DNA from: a virus
Virus record (IMG/VR): IMGVR_UViG_3300021339_000007
Coordinates: 1-64,000 of that record
Direction: 5' to 3' (one strand)
DNA length: 64,000 nt
Numbering within the stretch: position 1 is the first letter of the stretch; every line of letters begins with the position of its first letter. This document shows, in pieces, positions 6,516 through 13,978 of this stretch. The position numbers and the translations under genes were made by a program. A model generated the notes under the pieces. That model did not search any database. It saw only the letters and a list, made by a program, of their open reading frames with translations, and was not told the DNA's origin.

Positions 6516-6881
6516 TTAGGCGGCCTGCGCGGCTCTGCGCAAGGCGTGATAGAGCTGCATGCTTTCGGACCGGCGGGCATTGCTCTGCTCGCTGTGGCGC
6601 ATCCCTTTGCGCGATTGTGAAATCTTGAACCGATGCGCGGCGGGCTGGCGGTATCCGACCAGACCGTGTTCCGGACGCGAAAGTATTGGCGCCGGCTCCG
6701 AGATCGTGCGCATCCTCGCTTGCAGCAACACCTCTGCAATGAAGCGACCGAGCGCGGGGTGCTTCAAGTCCGTCATCTCGCCGACCACGGCCGCTTCCAC
6801 AATCAGGCCAAGGCGGCGCCTCTCGACAATGTAGCGAGCGGCTCGAACATGGACTTCCGGCGGGAGCGGCGAACGTTTCAT
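6516..6881 (-). CDS. Hypothetical protein, basic
   Basis: A 121-residue, Arg-rich protein from MKRSPLPPEVHVRAARYIVE. The start at 6881 is chosen because an AGGAG site lies just before it; the open frame further upstream is antisense-like sequence over the next gene. The C-terminus is helical and positively charged (HALRRAAQAA), which might fit nucleic-acid contact. Function unknown. Confidence 0.65.
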   Translation of the reverse strand: MKRSPLPPEVHVRAARYIVERRRLGLIVEAAVVGEMTDLKHPALGRFIAEVLLQARMRTISEPAPILSRPEHGLVGYRQPAAHRFKISQSRKGMRHSEQSNARRSESMQLYHALRRAAQAA

Positions 6882-6883
6882 GG

Positions 6884-7120
6884 TCACTCCTGGCTTATTG
6901 CGGAGCACTTCGGGCACTCCGTCCATTCGCCCGCACCGACCTCGTTGGTCGGATTCGCCCAGACGAGCTTCCGGCCGCCGCAGACTTCGCACGATGTCCG
7001 CCGGCGCAGCTGCCGTTCGGCCTTGCGGATCATCGGCTCGGCATCGATCACGCGGCGCAGGTCTTTGCCGACGTAGATCTTGAGGTCTCGCGCCTCTTTG
7101 GCGGTGCACAGCAGGATCAT
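6884..7120 (-). CDS. Small zinc-ribbon protein
   Basis: A 78-residue protein from MILLCTAKEARDLK. A zinc ribbon of the CEVCGGRK ... CPKC type occupies the C-terminal half, fitting a treble-clef or rubredoxin-like knuckle. The ATG at 7120 follows AAAGGTGG; a longer start at 7147 has no comparable site. First gene after the terminator at 7221-7246, so it may have its own promoter in 7121-7220, although I see no strong -35/-10 pair. Confidence 0.68.
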   Translation of the reverse strand: MILLCTAKEARDLKIYVGKDLRRVIDAEPMIRKAERQLRRRTSCEVCGGRKLVWANPTNEVGAGEWTECPKCSAISQE

Positions 7121-7220
7121 GGCGGCCACCTTTCGTCCGTCTCTCACCTTCGTTGGCGCTCTCTTTGCGACAGGAGCTTACTTTAGGTTCCGACCTGAGT
7201 TAGAGCCGGTCATTTCAGCG

Positions 7221-7246
7221 AAAAAAATAATAAGCCTGGCGGCTTA
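7221..7246 (-). terminator. Rho-independent terminator
   Basis: On the minus strand AAGCC-GCCA-GGCTT forms a short hairpin followed by ATTATTTTTTT. It overlaps the stop codon of the gene ending at 7244. It would end or attenuate the promoter-proximal transcript that starts near 8.3 kb, so the genes below 7.1 kb would need readthrough, antitermination or another promoter. Confidence 0.65.
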
Positions 7247-7609
7247 CGGCCGTGTCTCGATGTGCCGCGCGATGCACTTCAGTTGCCGTTCGATGCGTTC
7301 TTCGGAAGCGCCGGTCTCTCGCAGGGTCACCAGGTAGCGCTCCATGCTCTCAAGGCTCTCCTGCCAGGTCGCCGACCAGACGGAGCCGTCTTTGCGCCCG
7401 TTGTAAAGCCTGCGGCGTACCAGAACGCGCGCTTCCGCCTGGTAGCAGGGATCTCCATTGCGTGCGCACACCAGGTTCTCCGACAGCGAGCGGTCTGCCG
7501 GGTCGGGTTGATCCTGGGTTCCGGTTGTCTGTGCGGTTACATTCATGGCTGATTTACCTTCGGCGGCTGCGGCGGCAGTGATCGAATGTGGATCTGCTGT
7601 CTGCATCAT
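7244..7609 (-). CDS. Hypothetical protein, paralogue of the gene at 32220
   Basis: A 121-residue protein from MMQTADPHS. The C-terminal half resembles the protein at 32220-32573: both have an ARV...R...G motif, then a W/A-TW-E-L-SM--YL--L block, and an I-RQ---IA-H---RP ending. Here these read SATWQESLESMERYL and IERQLKCIARHIETRP. The start overlaps the upstream stop (ATGA at 7609). The family is unknown to me. Confidence 0.7.
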   Translation of the reverse strand: MMQTADPHSITAAAAAEGKSAMNVTAQTTGTQDQPDPADRSLSENLVCARNGDPCYQAEARVLVRRRLYNGRKDGSVWSATWQESLESMERYLVTLRETGASEERIERQLKCIARHIETRP

Positions 7610-7794
7610 GCGGCCTGCTTCGTTTCCGGCTCGGACGCGGCAGCCTTGTCTGCTTCCATCTGTGCCAGAACCGCCTCCACAGCTTTCCAGCCCTCGTGCC
7701 ATGCCGGCACTTCCGGATGCCAACGGTCGCAGGTCGTGCTGCCGCAGATCAAACAGGGCTCGGGCGCGGCTGATTGTAAGGTCTGGTTGGGCAT
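7606..7794 (-). CDS. Small Cys-containing protein
   Basis: A 62-residue protein. CLICGSTTCDRWH near the N-terminus (residues 14-26) could bind zinc; a helical C-terminal half follows (WKAVEAVLAQMEADKAA). It lies six bases after the HTH gene and overlaps the next start. Function unknown. Confidence 0.65.
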   Translation of the reverse strand: MPNQTLQSAAPEPCLICGSTTCDRWHPEVPAWHEGWKAVEAVLAQMEADKAAASEPETKQAA

Positions 7795-7800
7795 CGTCGG

Positions 7801-8022
7801 TCACCGATTGATCTTCAGCGGCCCCTGGGCGGCGGTGTGCTGCCCGATGGCTACGCCGATGGCGAGTATCTCTTCGTGTTGAAAATTCTCAACGGAGTTG
7901 ATCTTGCGTGAAAGCGTCGAAGGGTGGATGCCTGTTCTTTCGCAGATCACCTTTCGAGGCAGGTCTACTGCATCCAGGTACCCGGCTAGGTACTGGCCGA
8001 AGCCAGCGCTGCCTTGTCGCAT
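7801..8022 (-). CDS. XRE-type helix-turn-helix protein (Cro-like candidate)
   Basis: A 73-residue protein with an HTH: DLPRKVICERTGIHPSTLSR (about 20-39), the classic pattern of an XRE DNA-binding domain without a C-terminal effector domain. It overlaps the preceding HTH gene by 37 bases. Together with 7986-8219 it forms the first two genes of the leftward transcript, the position of cro- or cII-type regulators. Which role it has cannot be decided from sequence. Confidence 0.75.
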   Translation of the reverse strand: MRQGSAGFGQYLAGYLDAVDLPRKVICERTGIHPSTLSRKINSVENFQHEEILAIGVAIGQHTAAQGPLKINR

Positions 8023-8219
8023 TCCGCTTCCTCTTTCTGGTTTTCCGATAGCTCTTGAATTACTGAGAGGATTCGCTCGTATTCCTCGTCAGCTAGAAGG
8101 ATTTTGCCCCGCTCGATCGCTCCGAGTGCGCCAGTAGGCAATTTGAGCCTTTCTTCGACTGGCTTCTGAGTTAGTTCAGCAGCCCTGCGAGCCGAAAGTA
8201 TCTCCAGACCTCTGTGCAT
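7986..8219 (-). CDS. Small HTH-like regulator, first gene of the leftward early operon
   Basis: A 77-residue protein; RRAAELTQKPVEERLKLPTG followed by ALGAIERGKI matches the helix layout of a Cro/C1-type HTH (xxxEerlklpxgxlgxiErGk). A Glu-rich helix ends the protein. Directly downstream of the strongest promoter I find here (8307-8335, minus), with palindromes at 8240-8254 and 8284-8300 in its leader, so it is a likely target or agent of the lysogeny switch. Confidence 0.72.
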   Translation of the reverse strand: MHRGLEILSARRAAELTQKPVEERLKLPTGALGAIERGKILLADEEYERILSVIQELSENQKEEAECDKAALASAST

Positions 8220-8239
8220 CTCTTCTCCTATGCCTTTCG

Positions 8240-8254
8240 CGCTTCATTGAAGCG
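8240..8254. promoter_or_regulatory. Palindromic operator candidate 1
   Basis: CGCTTCA-T-TGAAGCG is a perfect 7+1+7 palindrome in the leader of the leftward operon. A related half (CGCTTCAATGA, 8300-8310) overlaps the -10 box of the leftward promoter, and GAAGCATCA occurs at 8383-8391 near the repressor gene start. The spacing suits a dimeric HTH repressor. Confidence 0.65.
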
Positions 8255-8283
8255 TGTAGAGCATCAAGCCGGGCAAAAAATGT

Positions 8284-8300
8284 GTACGAATGCTTCGTAC
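8284..8300. promoter_or_regulatory. Palindromic operator candidate 2
   Basis: GTACGAA-TGC-TTCGTAC is a perfect 7+3+7 palindrome just downstream of the leftward -10 box. Its half-site GTACGAATG recurs in the -35 region of the promoter at the circle join (50-58), and a compact version TACGAATTCGTA lies at 9841-9852 upstream of the HipA-like domain. These look like one regulon. Confidence 0.7.
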
Positions 8301-8306
8301 GCTTCA

Positions 8307-8335
8307 ATGATAACATATTGGCATTGCATTGTCAA
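8307..8335 (-). promoter_or_regulatory. Strong leftward early promoter
   Basis: On the minus strand TTGACA (8330-8335) and TATCAT (8307-8312) are separated by exactly 17 bases. It faces the two HTH genes and the long leftward gene chain. Palindromic operators overlap or follow it immediately. The region between 8220 and 8412 is AT-rich compared with its surroundings. Confidence 0.85.
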
Positions 8336-8412
8336 TACATTTTTATAAAATTTTATGGGAAAGTCGGATATGATCTAACTGTGAAGCATCAATCGAGCGA
8401 GGAAGAGTATTC

Positions 8413-8799
8413 GTGAGGCTAGATAGCCCTATTAATCGCACTGTGGGAATGCGCGTTAAGCATCTTCGAGAGGCTGGTAATTTCAGTCAGGACGATCTCG
8501 GCGAGGCATTGAATATGACCGGGGAAAACGTCTCCAAGAAGGAGACGGGCAAGGTTCCCTTTACGGTCGCGGAGCTGTACGTTGTAGCCGACTTCTTCGA
8601 TTGCAATATCACAGACTTATTGCCTAAACGGGTGCCGTCAGAGGACGAGGTAAACGACGAGTGGCAGCTCGACGGCGTACCTGCGGCTTATTACAACGGG
8701 CTTCCGCCTCCGACCCAAGAGGTTGTTCGTGAAATGATCCGTGGCGCCTACGAGGCCCACCAGAGGGCACAGACGACGCACGGCCGGAAGGCAGAGTAG
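8413..8799 (+). CDS. XRE-family transcriptional regulator (phage repressor candidate)
   Basis: A 128-residue protein with an N-terminal HTH (about residues 12-66): VKHLREAGNFSQDDLGEALN, then MTGENVSKKETGK and VAELYVVADFFDCNITDLLP, the full XRE fold. The C-terminal 55 residues are helical with no protease fold, so it is not a LexA/CI-type cleavable repressor. It starts at GTG 8413 behind GAGGAAG and diverges from the early leftward promoter, the normal place of a prophage repressor. Confidence 0.85.
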   Translation: MRLDSPINRTVGMRVKHLREAGNFSQDDLGEALNMTGENVSKKETGKVPFTVAELYVVADFFDCNITDLLPKRVPSEDEVNDEWQLDGVPAAYYNGLPPPTQEVVREMIRGAYEAHQRAQTTHGRKAE

Positions 8800-9462
8800 A
8801 TGAGATTTCGCACAATTTTAGGGCTGCTAATCGTCGGCTTATCGGCGACAGGGTGTTTTCCTGACTACGAGGTAGTAGATCGCACTCACGAGCCGATCCG
8901 TGCCGACGAGGTGCAAGCGCCGACGCCCGTTAGGGCTGCGCCTGCGCCGCAGGCAAGCCAGGTAATTACTTCTCCTCCAATTCCCAGGGCACCCGAACTC
9001 GCGTCGGGAACGATCGAGCGGGTTCCTGCACCGCCGCAGCGAGTAATGAGCGTTGCGCCGCCTCCTTCGTCGCCGCCTTCGCCAGTGATTGATTTCCAGG
9101 AATATTCGAAGAGTCCCGACGTTGCTCCGCCTGCCCGTACCAGCGAAATCCAGAGTGCAACTGAGACGGTCTACATGCCGGACCGGCAGGGAAACCTCAT
9201 CGGTGCTGACGGGCGGCGTTACAAGGAATTTACAGTCACCACAACGTATCCGGACGACCCCGACGCGTTTAACCCAGGCCGGTATAGCGTCACCAGGTCT
9301 TACAGCGGATCGTTCCGCGGTGCAGGGTCCGGCCCCTATTATGGCGGAGGACATCACGCGGGCAGCCACGGCGGAACCTACATCGGGGGGTCCGGGTCGT
9401 CGCACCGGGGCGGTCACTACTCTAACGCGTCCACCGGTAACCATTATGGACATCATAAATGA
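8800..9462 (+). CDS. Secreted lipoprotein, Pro-rich with Gly/His tail
   Basis: A 220-residue protein with a lipoprotein signal: basic start MRFR, hydrophobic ILGLLIVGLS, lipobox SATGC with Cys19 as the lipid site. A long Pro/Ala-rich spacer (about 40-100) follows, then a beta-like stretch with YKEFTVTTTYPDDP, and a Gly/His/Ser-rich tail (GGGHHAGSHGG). The ATG directly follows the repressor stop, so it would be made in the lysogen. It may be a lysogenic-conversion surface protein, for example in superinfection exclusion; that is inference. Confidence 0.8.
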   Translation: MRFRTILGLLIVGLSATGCFPDYEVVDRTHEPIRADEVQAPTPVRAAPAPQASQVITSPPIPRAPELASGTIERVPAPPQRVMSVAPPPSSPPSPVIDFQEYSKSPDVAPPARTSEIQSATETVYMPDRQGNLIGADGRRYKEFTVTTTYPDDPDAFNPGRYSVTRSYSGSFRGAGSGPYYGGGHHAGSHGGTYIGGSGSSHRGGHYSNASTGNHYGHHK

Positions 9463-9719
9463 CACGGTTCCGCCTGCCGGACCTGTCGGACTGGATCAAC
9501 CAGGCGCTCGGGGCGCAGCGCTATCGCTACTCGCATGAGTGCGGCTGCTGGCAAACGATCGTTCACGAGTGGCCCGGGACTATCGCGGAGCCGGGTGGGA
9601 AAGTCTGGCATGCCGTGGAGGGCGAGACGGAGCGGGAGTTGGATCGGCTGACACTGCTGCGGCCGATCGGGGGTAAGGGGGAGACAGGGCGCCGTGTTAT
9701 GCGCAGATACCACTGCTGA
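9459..9719 (+). CDS. Small hypothetical protein
   Basis: An 86-residue protein that begins with an ATGA overlap on the lipoprotein stop. It has an N-terminal amphipathic stretch (RLPDLSDWINQALG), a CGCW motif and a basic C-terminus. Not recognised. The tight coupling places it in the lysogenic transcript with the repressor and lipoprotein. Confidence 0.6.
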   Translation: MTRFRLPDLSDWINQALGAQRYRYSHECGCWQTIVHEWPGTIAEPGGKVWHAVEGETERELDRLTLLRPIGGKGETGRRVMRRYHC

Positions 9720-9734
9720 GAGAGGAACTGTTGT

Positions 9735-10625
9735 ATGTTGCAAAAGCGACGGTCGCAGTGCAAAAGCCGGCAGTGTCTCAAGAAACGCTGTGCTGCGAGG
9801 CAGCGCAAGGCGCTCAGACTTCGGTGTATCGTAACCTACGTACGAATTCGTATCGCGCTCTCGAAAATGAAATCTCCTACTGAGTCCTCTACGGAATACA
9901 CTCGACCACTATGCTGCATCGTGCATCTGGCTGAAACCGCCTTGCATGAATACCAGACCAATGAGAAGCCCTGGCTTGTATCGTGCTCGGGCGCGGACCC
10001 TTATGTGGTAAAGCGGCCGCCCCTAAAGCGGCTGATCATCAGTGATTTCGTTGTCGGTTCGCTTGGCAATGTGCTATGCGCTCCTGTCCCACAAATCGAC
10101 CTAGTATATCTTACGGGTGAGTTTCTGGAAATGAATCCCCAGTGTAGCGATCTCGGCACAGGATATGCACACGGCAGCAGGGAGGTAAGAGACGTTCACG
10201 ACTCCGATGCGATTGAGTATATCGATGGTGAGAATCGACCTCGGTTCGCGTTGTTGAGCCTGCTGTATGGATGGATGGATCCGAAGGACTACCAGTATCT
10301 TTACGGAAACGATCCGCCGCATCTAGTTTGGTCACATGATCATGGATGGTTTCTTCCTGGGGGCAATGACTGGAATTCCAGGACACTTGCCGATGCGTCC
10401 CCTGCAAGAGTCGACTATACTGTTGTAAACCAAGTTGAACTCTCACAGAAGGAAATTAACATCGCCCGGGAATGTCTTGATGCCGTGACAACGGAGCAGG
10501 TACAGGACATCATCAACAGCATCCCGAAAGAGTGGGGCATACTCGATTTCGAGCGAGACACCCTTTTCGGCTTCATTACCAAAAGACGTATTGAGTTGCT
10601 TGAATCGTCGAAAAACGTGAGGTAG
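9735..10625 (+). CDS. HipA-like kinase-fold protein (HipA_2 type)
   Basis: Up to 296 residues. From about residue 58 it follows the HipA_2 layout: PYVVKRPP (nucleotide-binding strand), a helical region with FVVGSLGNVLCAPVPQIDLV, and a late SHDHGWFLPGG that corresponds to the conserved DHG. The segment that normally reads N-x-DR---N is GWMDPKDYQYLY, so the metal-binding Asn appears lost and activity is uncertain. The next gene is a DUF3037 protein, the usual neighbour of HipA_2. The start at 9735 has a GAGAGAGGAA site but gives a basic, unusual N-terminus; ATG 9867, after a palindrome at 9841, is the alternative. Confidence 0.65.
   Translation: MLQKRRSQCKSRQCLKKRCAARQRKALRLRCIVTYVRIRIALSKMKSPTESSTEYTRPLCCIVHLAETALHEYQTNEKPWLVSCSGADPYVVKRPPLKRLIISDFVVGSLGNVLCAPVPQIDLVYLTGEFLEMNPQCSDLGTGYAHGSREVRDVHDSDAIEYIDGENRPRFALLSLLYGWMDPKDYQYLYGNDPPHLVWSHDHGWFLPGGNDWNSRTLADASPARVDYTVVNQVELSQKEINIARECLDAVTTEQVQDIINSIPKEWGILDFERDTLFGFITKRRIELLESSKNVR
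9841..9852. promoter_or_regulatory. Palindrome TACGAATTCGTA upstream of the HipA-like domain
   Basis: A perfect 12-bp palindrome built from the same TACGAA half-site as operator candidate 2, but with no spacer. It lies 14 bases before the alternative ATG at 9867. If the gene begins at 9867 this would be an operator in its control region. Confidence 0.4.
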
Positions 10626-10630
10626 ATGAC

Positions 10631-11521
10631 ATGGGCGCAAAATATGCAGTCATACGGTATCTACCTGATCCGGTTGCCGGTGAATGTATCAACGTCGGAG
10701 TGATAGTAGTAGGACAGGGCAAAACGCTGATCCGATTTCTTACGGACTGGACGCGCGTACAATGCTTCACTAACAAGGATCTCCAGTTCCTTAAAGATCT
10801 CGAAGCTCGACTGCATAATGATGCGCAAATCAGCGAGCACCTCCCGGATTTGGCAAGCGGCTCCCGATTGGACGAAGAAAAATTGGCTCGCATGGCTCGG
10901 TGCTGGCATCACTCGATTCAAGCGAGCCCCTTGGCAGGGTCTACTTTGGGACCGGAAGACCTGATGGAGCAGATCGCTCAGCGTTTCCTTAAGCAGGCGA
11001 TCGTTAGGCGCGCTGTAGAGGAAAACCGAAACAGAACGTTCGCTACGAACCTGATTGAAGCACCCGTGATACTAGCGTTGACGGAGCTCCTAGGTCCCGA
11101 GGCTCCGAAGCAACTGTTGGACAAGTCACCGGTTATTCGCGGCAGGGATTTCAGCGATAATACATTAGGGTTTGCTGTTCAGCAGAAGGGAAATATCTAT
11201 CTCGGCGGTGAGGGAATATCGTTCTCCATCAAAACCCACAACCATGCACTTCAGAACCTGAAGGCTGTGAAATATGCCGTCAGCGATATTAAGAAGCTGC
11301 GTCCCATGTTACCGATCGGAATAGTGATGCTCGGCCCTGAGATATCTCACTTTCCCAATCGGGAAGCTTTCATCAAACTCAACAGACAATATGAAGCCGG
11401 TATTGAGGAGCTGAAACAAAGAGGCGCTGTAATCCTTTCGGAGTCTAACGCGAAGGATTGGGCGATGTCTTCCGTTACGAGGTACGTTCCGGCCTCGTTG
11501 GTCTTAGACGATTCTGAGTAG
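10631..11521 (+). CDS. DUF3037-family protein, HipA-like partner
   Basis: A 296-residue protein. The N-terminus AVIRYLPDPVAGECINVGVI is the signature of DUF3037. The middle is helical (EEKLARMARCWHHSIQ), and the C-terminal domain includes HALQNLKAVKYAVSDIKKLRP. It starts five bases after the HipA-like gene, so the two form one unit. HipA_2/DUF3037 pairs occur scattered in bacteria and mobile elements and are plausible toxin-antitoxin or defence modules; no function is proven that I know of. Placed in the lysogenic cargo region here. Confidence 0.78.
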   Translation: MGAKYAVIRYLPDPVAGECINVGVIVVGQGKTLIRFLTDWTRVQCFTNKDLQFLKDLEARLHNDAQISEHLPDLASGSRLDEEKLARMARCWHHSIQASPLAGSTLGPEDLMEQIAQRFLKQAIVRRAVEENRNRTFATNLIEAPVILALTELLGPEAPKQLLDKSPVIRGRDFSDNTLGFAVQQKGNIYLGGEGISFSIKTHNHALQNLKAVKYAVSDIKKLRPMLPIGIVMLGPEISHFPNREAFIKLNRQYEAGIEELKQRGAVILSESNAKDWAMSSVTRYVPASLVLDDSE

Positions 11522-11592
11522 ACCTGCTCCACTGTGTATGCGGCAAACCCGGCAAATCACCGGTTGACGACTGTCTACCTTTAGTATTAAAA

Positions 11593-11614
11593 TCCTATCA
11601 TATCACCGATAGGA
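11593..11614 (+). promoter_or_regulatory. Hairpin that would cover the ribosome site of the next gene
   Basis: TCCTATC (11593-11599) and GATAGGA (11608-11614) are complementary. The right arm contains the AGGAG ribosome-binding site for the ATG at 11622. Folding of the mRNA would hide the site. A TTGACG at 11564-11569 upstream could be a -35, with TTAAAA 17 bases later. Confidence 0.5.
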
Positions 11615-11621
11615 GCGAACG

Positions 11622-12101
11622 ATGCACATTCCGGAGACGGTCGATCACGAGATTCGCGGGGCAAACGGCGGCGTCTGGCCGCAGACTCCCTCGCAGTATC
11701 TGCGCGCGGCGAAGCGGTTCGGGTTCGATGTCTACTTCCACCCGCCGCCGTTTCCTCCGGAGCAGAGCATCCTGATCGGTGATACCATCCATGTGCCTGT
11801 GATCCAGCCCGGCCGTAGGCTGCTGCCGTGCCATAAGCACGAGCTGGCGGAAGCCGCGATGCAATGGGAGGGCCGACCGCCGGAAGCGGCGGCGGGCTGG
11901 GCTCGGCATGAAGTCGCGCGGGCGATCGACCTCTCGGAGCCGCGTCGCTATCTCACGGAGGGCCTGCAGCGGCGTATCCACCAGGCTGCAGGCAAGGTCG
12001 CGGAGCTTATCGACATGGCGGGCTTTCAGCAGGTAGTCGTCACTTATCTTGGACCCGGCAAATGGTCGGCGGATTTGAAATACCTGGAGACGGAAGCGTG
12101 A
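11622..12101 (+). CDS. Hypothetical protein, possible degenerate ImmA/IrrE-like
   Basis: A 159-residue protein with a good AGGAG site. It has HKHELAEAA at about residue 68, which recalls the metal-binding helix of ImmA/IrrE peptidases but lacks the second His of HExxH. Its position between the repressor cargo and the integrase would suit an ImmA-like anti-repressor factor. The match is only a motif, so the call is tentative. The rest contains IGDTIHVPVIQPGRRLLP and a helical C-terminus. Confidence 0.55.
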   Translation: MHIPETVDHEIRGANGGVWPQTPSQYLRAAKRFGFDVYFHPPPFPPEQSILIGDTIHVPVIQPGRRLLPCHKHELAEAAMQWEGRPPEAAAGWARHEVARAIDLSEPRRYLTEGLQRRIHQAAGKVAELIDMAGFQQVVVTYLGPGKWSADLKYLETEA

Positions 12102-12134
12102 TGGAGCAGATGTCGACATGACCACGTTGATGAT

Positions 12135-13910
12135 ATGAGCGTCCGAGCTGCGATCATCGTCCGGCTTTCCCGTGAGGATCTCAACCAGCCCGGATCTGCC
12201 GAAGAGAAAGTCGCGCGCCACCTTGCGATCGCGCAGGACCTGGCGAAGCGCCACGACCTGCCCCCAATTCAGACCGAAGACATCTATACCGAGTCCGGAA
12301 TCTCCGGACGTCGACTCTCCAAACGCCCCGATACTCTCCGCATGCTCGATCGCTGCCGCACCGGCTACTATACGCATGTCGTCACAGCGTATCAATCCAG
12401 GATCCTCCGCGGCGACAAGCGCGACGAAGCCGACGTCGAAGACGCGTTCCTGGATGGCTGCATCACCCTCATCACTTCGGAGAGCGTTATCTGTTTCGAT
12501 GACACCTATGAGGCAAGCAACGCCCTGGTATTCGAGATCCGCGCGGCCGCCGATCGCAACTATCTCCGAGATATCTCAAAGAAGCTCAAGGAGAGCAACC
12601 GGCAGCGCACGCTGCTGGGCCGTCGCAGCGGCGGCATGGCGCCTTATGGATACTTTTGGAAAACTGCTGCCTATGATCAGCGCAAACAGATTGATGCCGC
12701 ACACCATGAAGTCGTCGGTGAACTCGAAATAACCGACCTCAGCGCAGCAATCAGGTACGCACAGTCCGTACCTGAGCTGCAGCCCTTCGACGCTGCAAAA
12801 TACCTTGAGGTCGCGCGACGCACAGCCGGTCCGGACGGAAACCTGCTGCCGGGCGTTGTCTGCTCAAGCGGAGAGTATGCCGTCCTCTGCGAGATCTTCG
12901 CCCGCATCCGTTGCGAAGGATATACACAGATTGTCCGAGCACTCAACCAGCGCGGGATACCTACCGCCGGCGCATCTCGATTTCGGGAAGGGTTTGCTGC
13001 GATGGTCTGGCACGACTCCACGGTCCGGACCATCATTCGCAACTTCCACTATTCCGGCTTTCCTGCACATACGGTCACCACAGACCGCAAAGGCCGCAAG
13101 GTTAAACTTCCAACAGAGAAACACATCCTTCCGAACGAAGAGCAGATGTATCCTCACCCGATCCGGCTGCCGGACCACCGGGCGCTGCTTGAGCAGATCA
13201 CGGCCCGCGCAACTCCCGGTTCCGTCCGACCGCAAGGTCCATCACTGTTGACCGGCCTGCTCAAATGCAGTCAGGGGCGCCCGTGCCGTGCGAATTCGAC
13301 ATCCTACCAGTGCCGCTGTGATCGCGAGACCGAGCGGCACCTCGGCAGCGGCATCCGCCGAGACCCCGCAAACCGGGTAGCGATCTCGGTCCTGCGTGAG
13401 GCATTGAGCGAGATGCCCACTTCTTCGGCGCCGGCGGCCAACCAGAGACCGCAGCAAACCTCCGAGTTGATTACAATCGACCGCGAGATAGCAGGCAAGA
13501 AGCGAGACCTGGCGGACCTGCAGCGCCATGCCGCCACGTTCGCACGCTCCGGAGGCGCAGATGCCTTCGCAGCAACGATCAGCGCGCTCCGGCAGGAGAT
13601 AGGGGAAGCGGAGCGGAAATACAAGGCGATCCTATCGAATGCTCAAACGCGTCAGGCAGCTGAAGCACTAAGCGCGCTAAACAAGCTGCGAGGGATCGAC
13701 TTCGAGGAGTTCTGGAGCGCTGCAACCATCGTGCAGCAGCGATCAATCCTTCGCCTCGTTATCGCCGAGCTGCGCATCGTGCCACAGCCGGACAAAGGCC
13801 GACGCGTCCGAACCATAACGATTACGGTGCAGCCCTGGATCACACCCTATTATAATCCGGGCGCCATCAAGCTGGTCGGTACGCGGCGTAAGATCGAGCG
13901 TCATATTTAG
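12135..13910 (+). CDS. int: Large serine recombinase (phage integrase)
   Basis: A 591-residue large serine integrase. The resolvase domain (1-150) has the catalytic serine in VRLSRED (Ser13), YTESGISGRRLSKRP (the conserved E-G-SG-t--RP) and QSRILRGD. The recombinase domain (about 240-340) ends in STVRTIIRNFHYSGF. A zinc-ribbon-like region at about 370-395 keeps Cys residues (LLKCSQGRPC ... YQCRC) though spaced unusually, and a coiled coil follows (IDREIAGKKRDLADLQRH). It would integrate the phage at attP/attB without host factors. The ribosome site before ATG 12135 is weak. A 46-bp palindrome covers its stop codon. Confidence 0.92.
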   Translation: MSVRAAIIVRLSREDLNQPGSAEEKVARHLAIAQDLAKRHDLPPIQTEDIYTESGISGRRLSKRPDTLRMLDRCRTGYYTHVVTAYQSRILRGDKRDEADVEDAFLDGCITLITSESVICFDDTYEASNALVFEIRAAADRNYLRDISKKLKESNRQRTLLGRRSGGMAPYGYFWKTAAYDQRKQIDAAHHEVVGELEITDLSAAIRYAQSVPELQPFDAAKYLEVARRTAGPDGNLLPGVVCSSGEYAVLCEIFARIRCEGYTQIVRALNQRGIPTAGASRFREGFAAMVWHDSTVRTIIRNFHYSGFPAHTVTTDRKGRKVKLPTEKHILPNEEQMYPHPIRLPDHRALLEQITARATPGSVRPQGPSLLTGLLKCSQGRPCRANSTSYQCRCDRETERHLGSGIRRDPANRVAISVLREALSEMPTSSAPAANQRPQQTSELITIDREIAGKKRDLADLQRHAATFARSGGADAFAATISALRQEIGEAERKYKAILSNAQTRQAAEALSALNKLRGIDFEEFWSAATIVQQRSILRLVIAELRIVPQPDKGRRVRTITITVQPWITPYYNPGAIKLVGTRRKIERHI

Positions 13911-13945
13911 GACACGCCTGTCTGCAGGCGTGCCGTAAATATGAC
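13900..13945. other. Candidate attP: 46-bp symmetric inverted repeat at the integrase end
   Basis: GTCATATTTA (13900-13909) pairs with TAAATATGAC (13936-13945) and CACGCCTG (13913-13920) pairs with CAGGCGTG (13925-13932), leaving the 4-base centre TCTG. Serine-integrase attP sites are about 50 bp, nearly symmetric around a 2-bp core and usually adjacent to int, exactly as here. The likely crossover dinucleotide is CT at 13922-13923. The inner stem could instead act as a terminator, but there is no T-run. Confidence 0.7.
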
Positions 13946-13978
13946 ATTAACAAACCGGGATATGTGTAGGGGTAACCG

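Noticed and set aside
11598-12395. A 265-codon antisense frame opposite 11622-12395
   Set aside because: Overlaps two genes on the plus strand, one a clear integrase; composition is that of a shadow frame.
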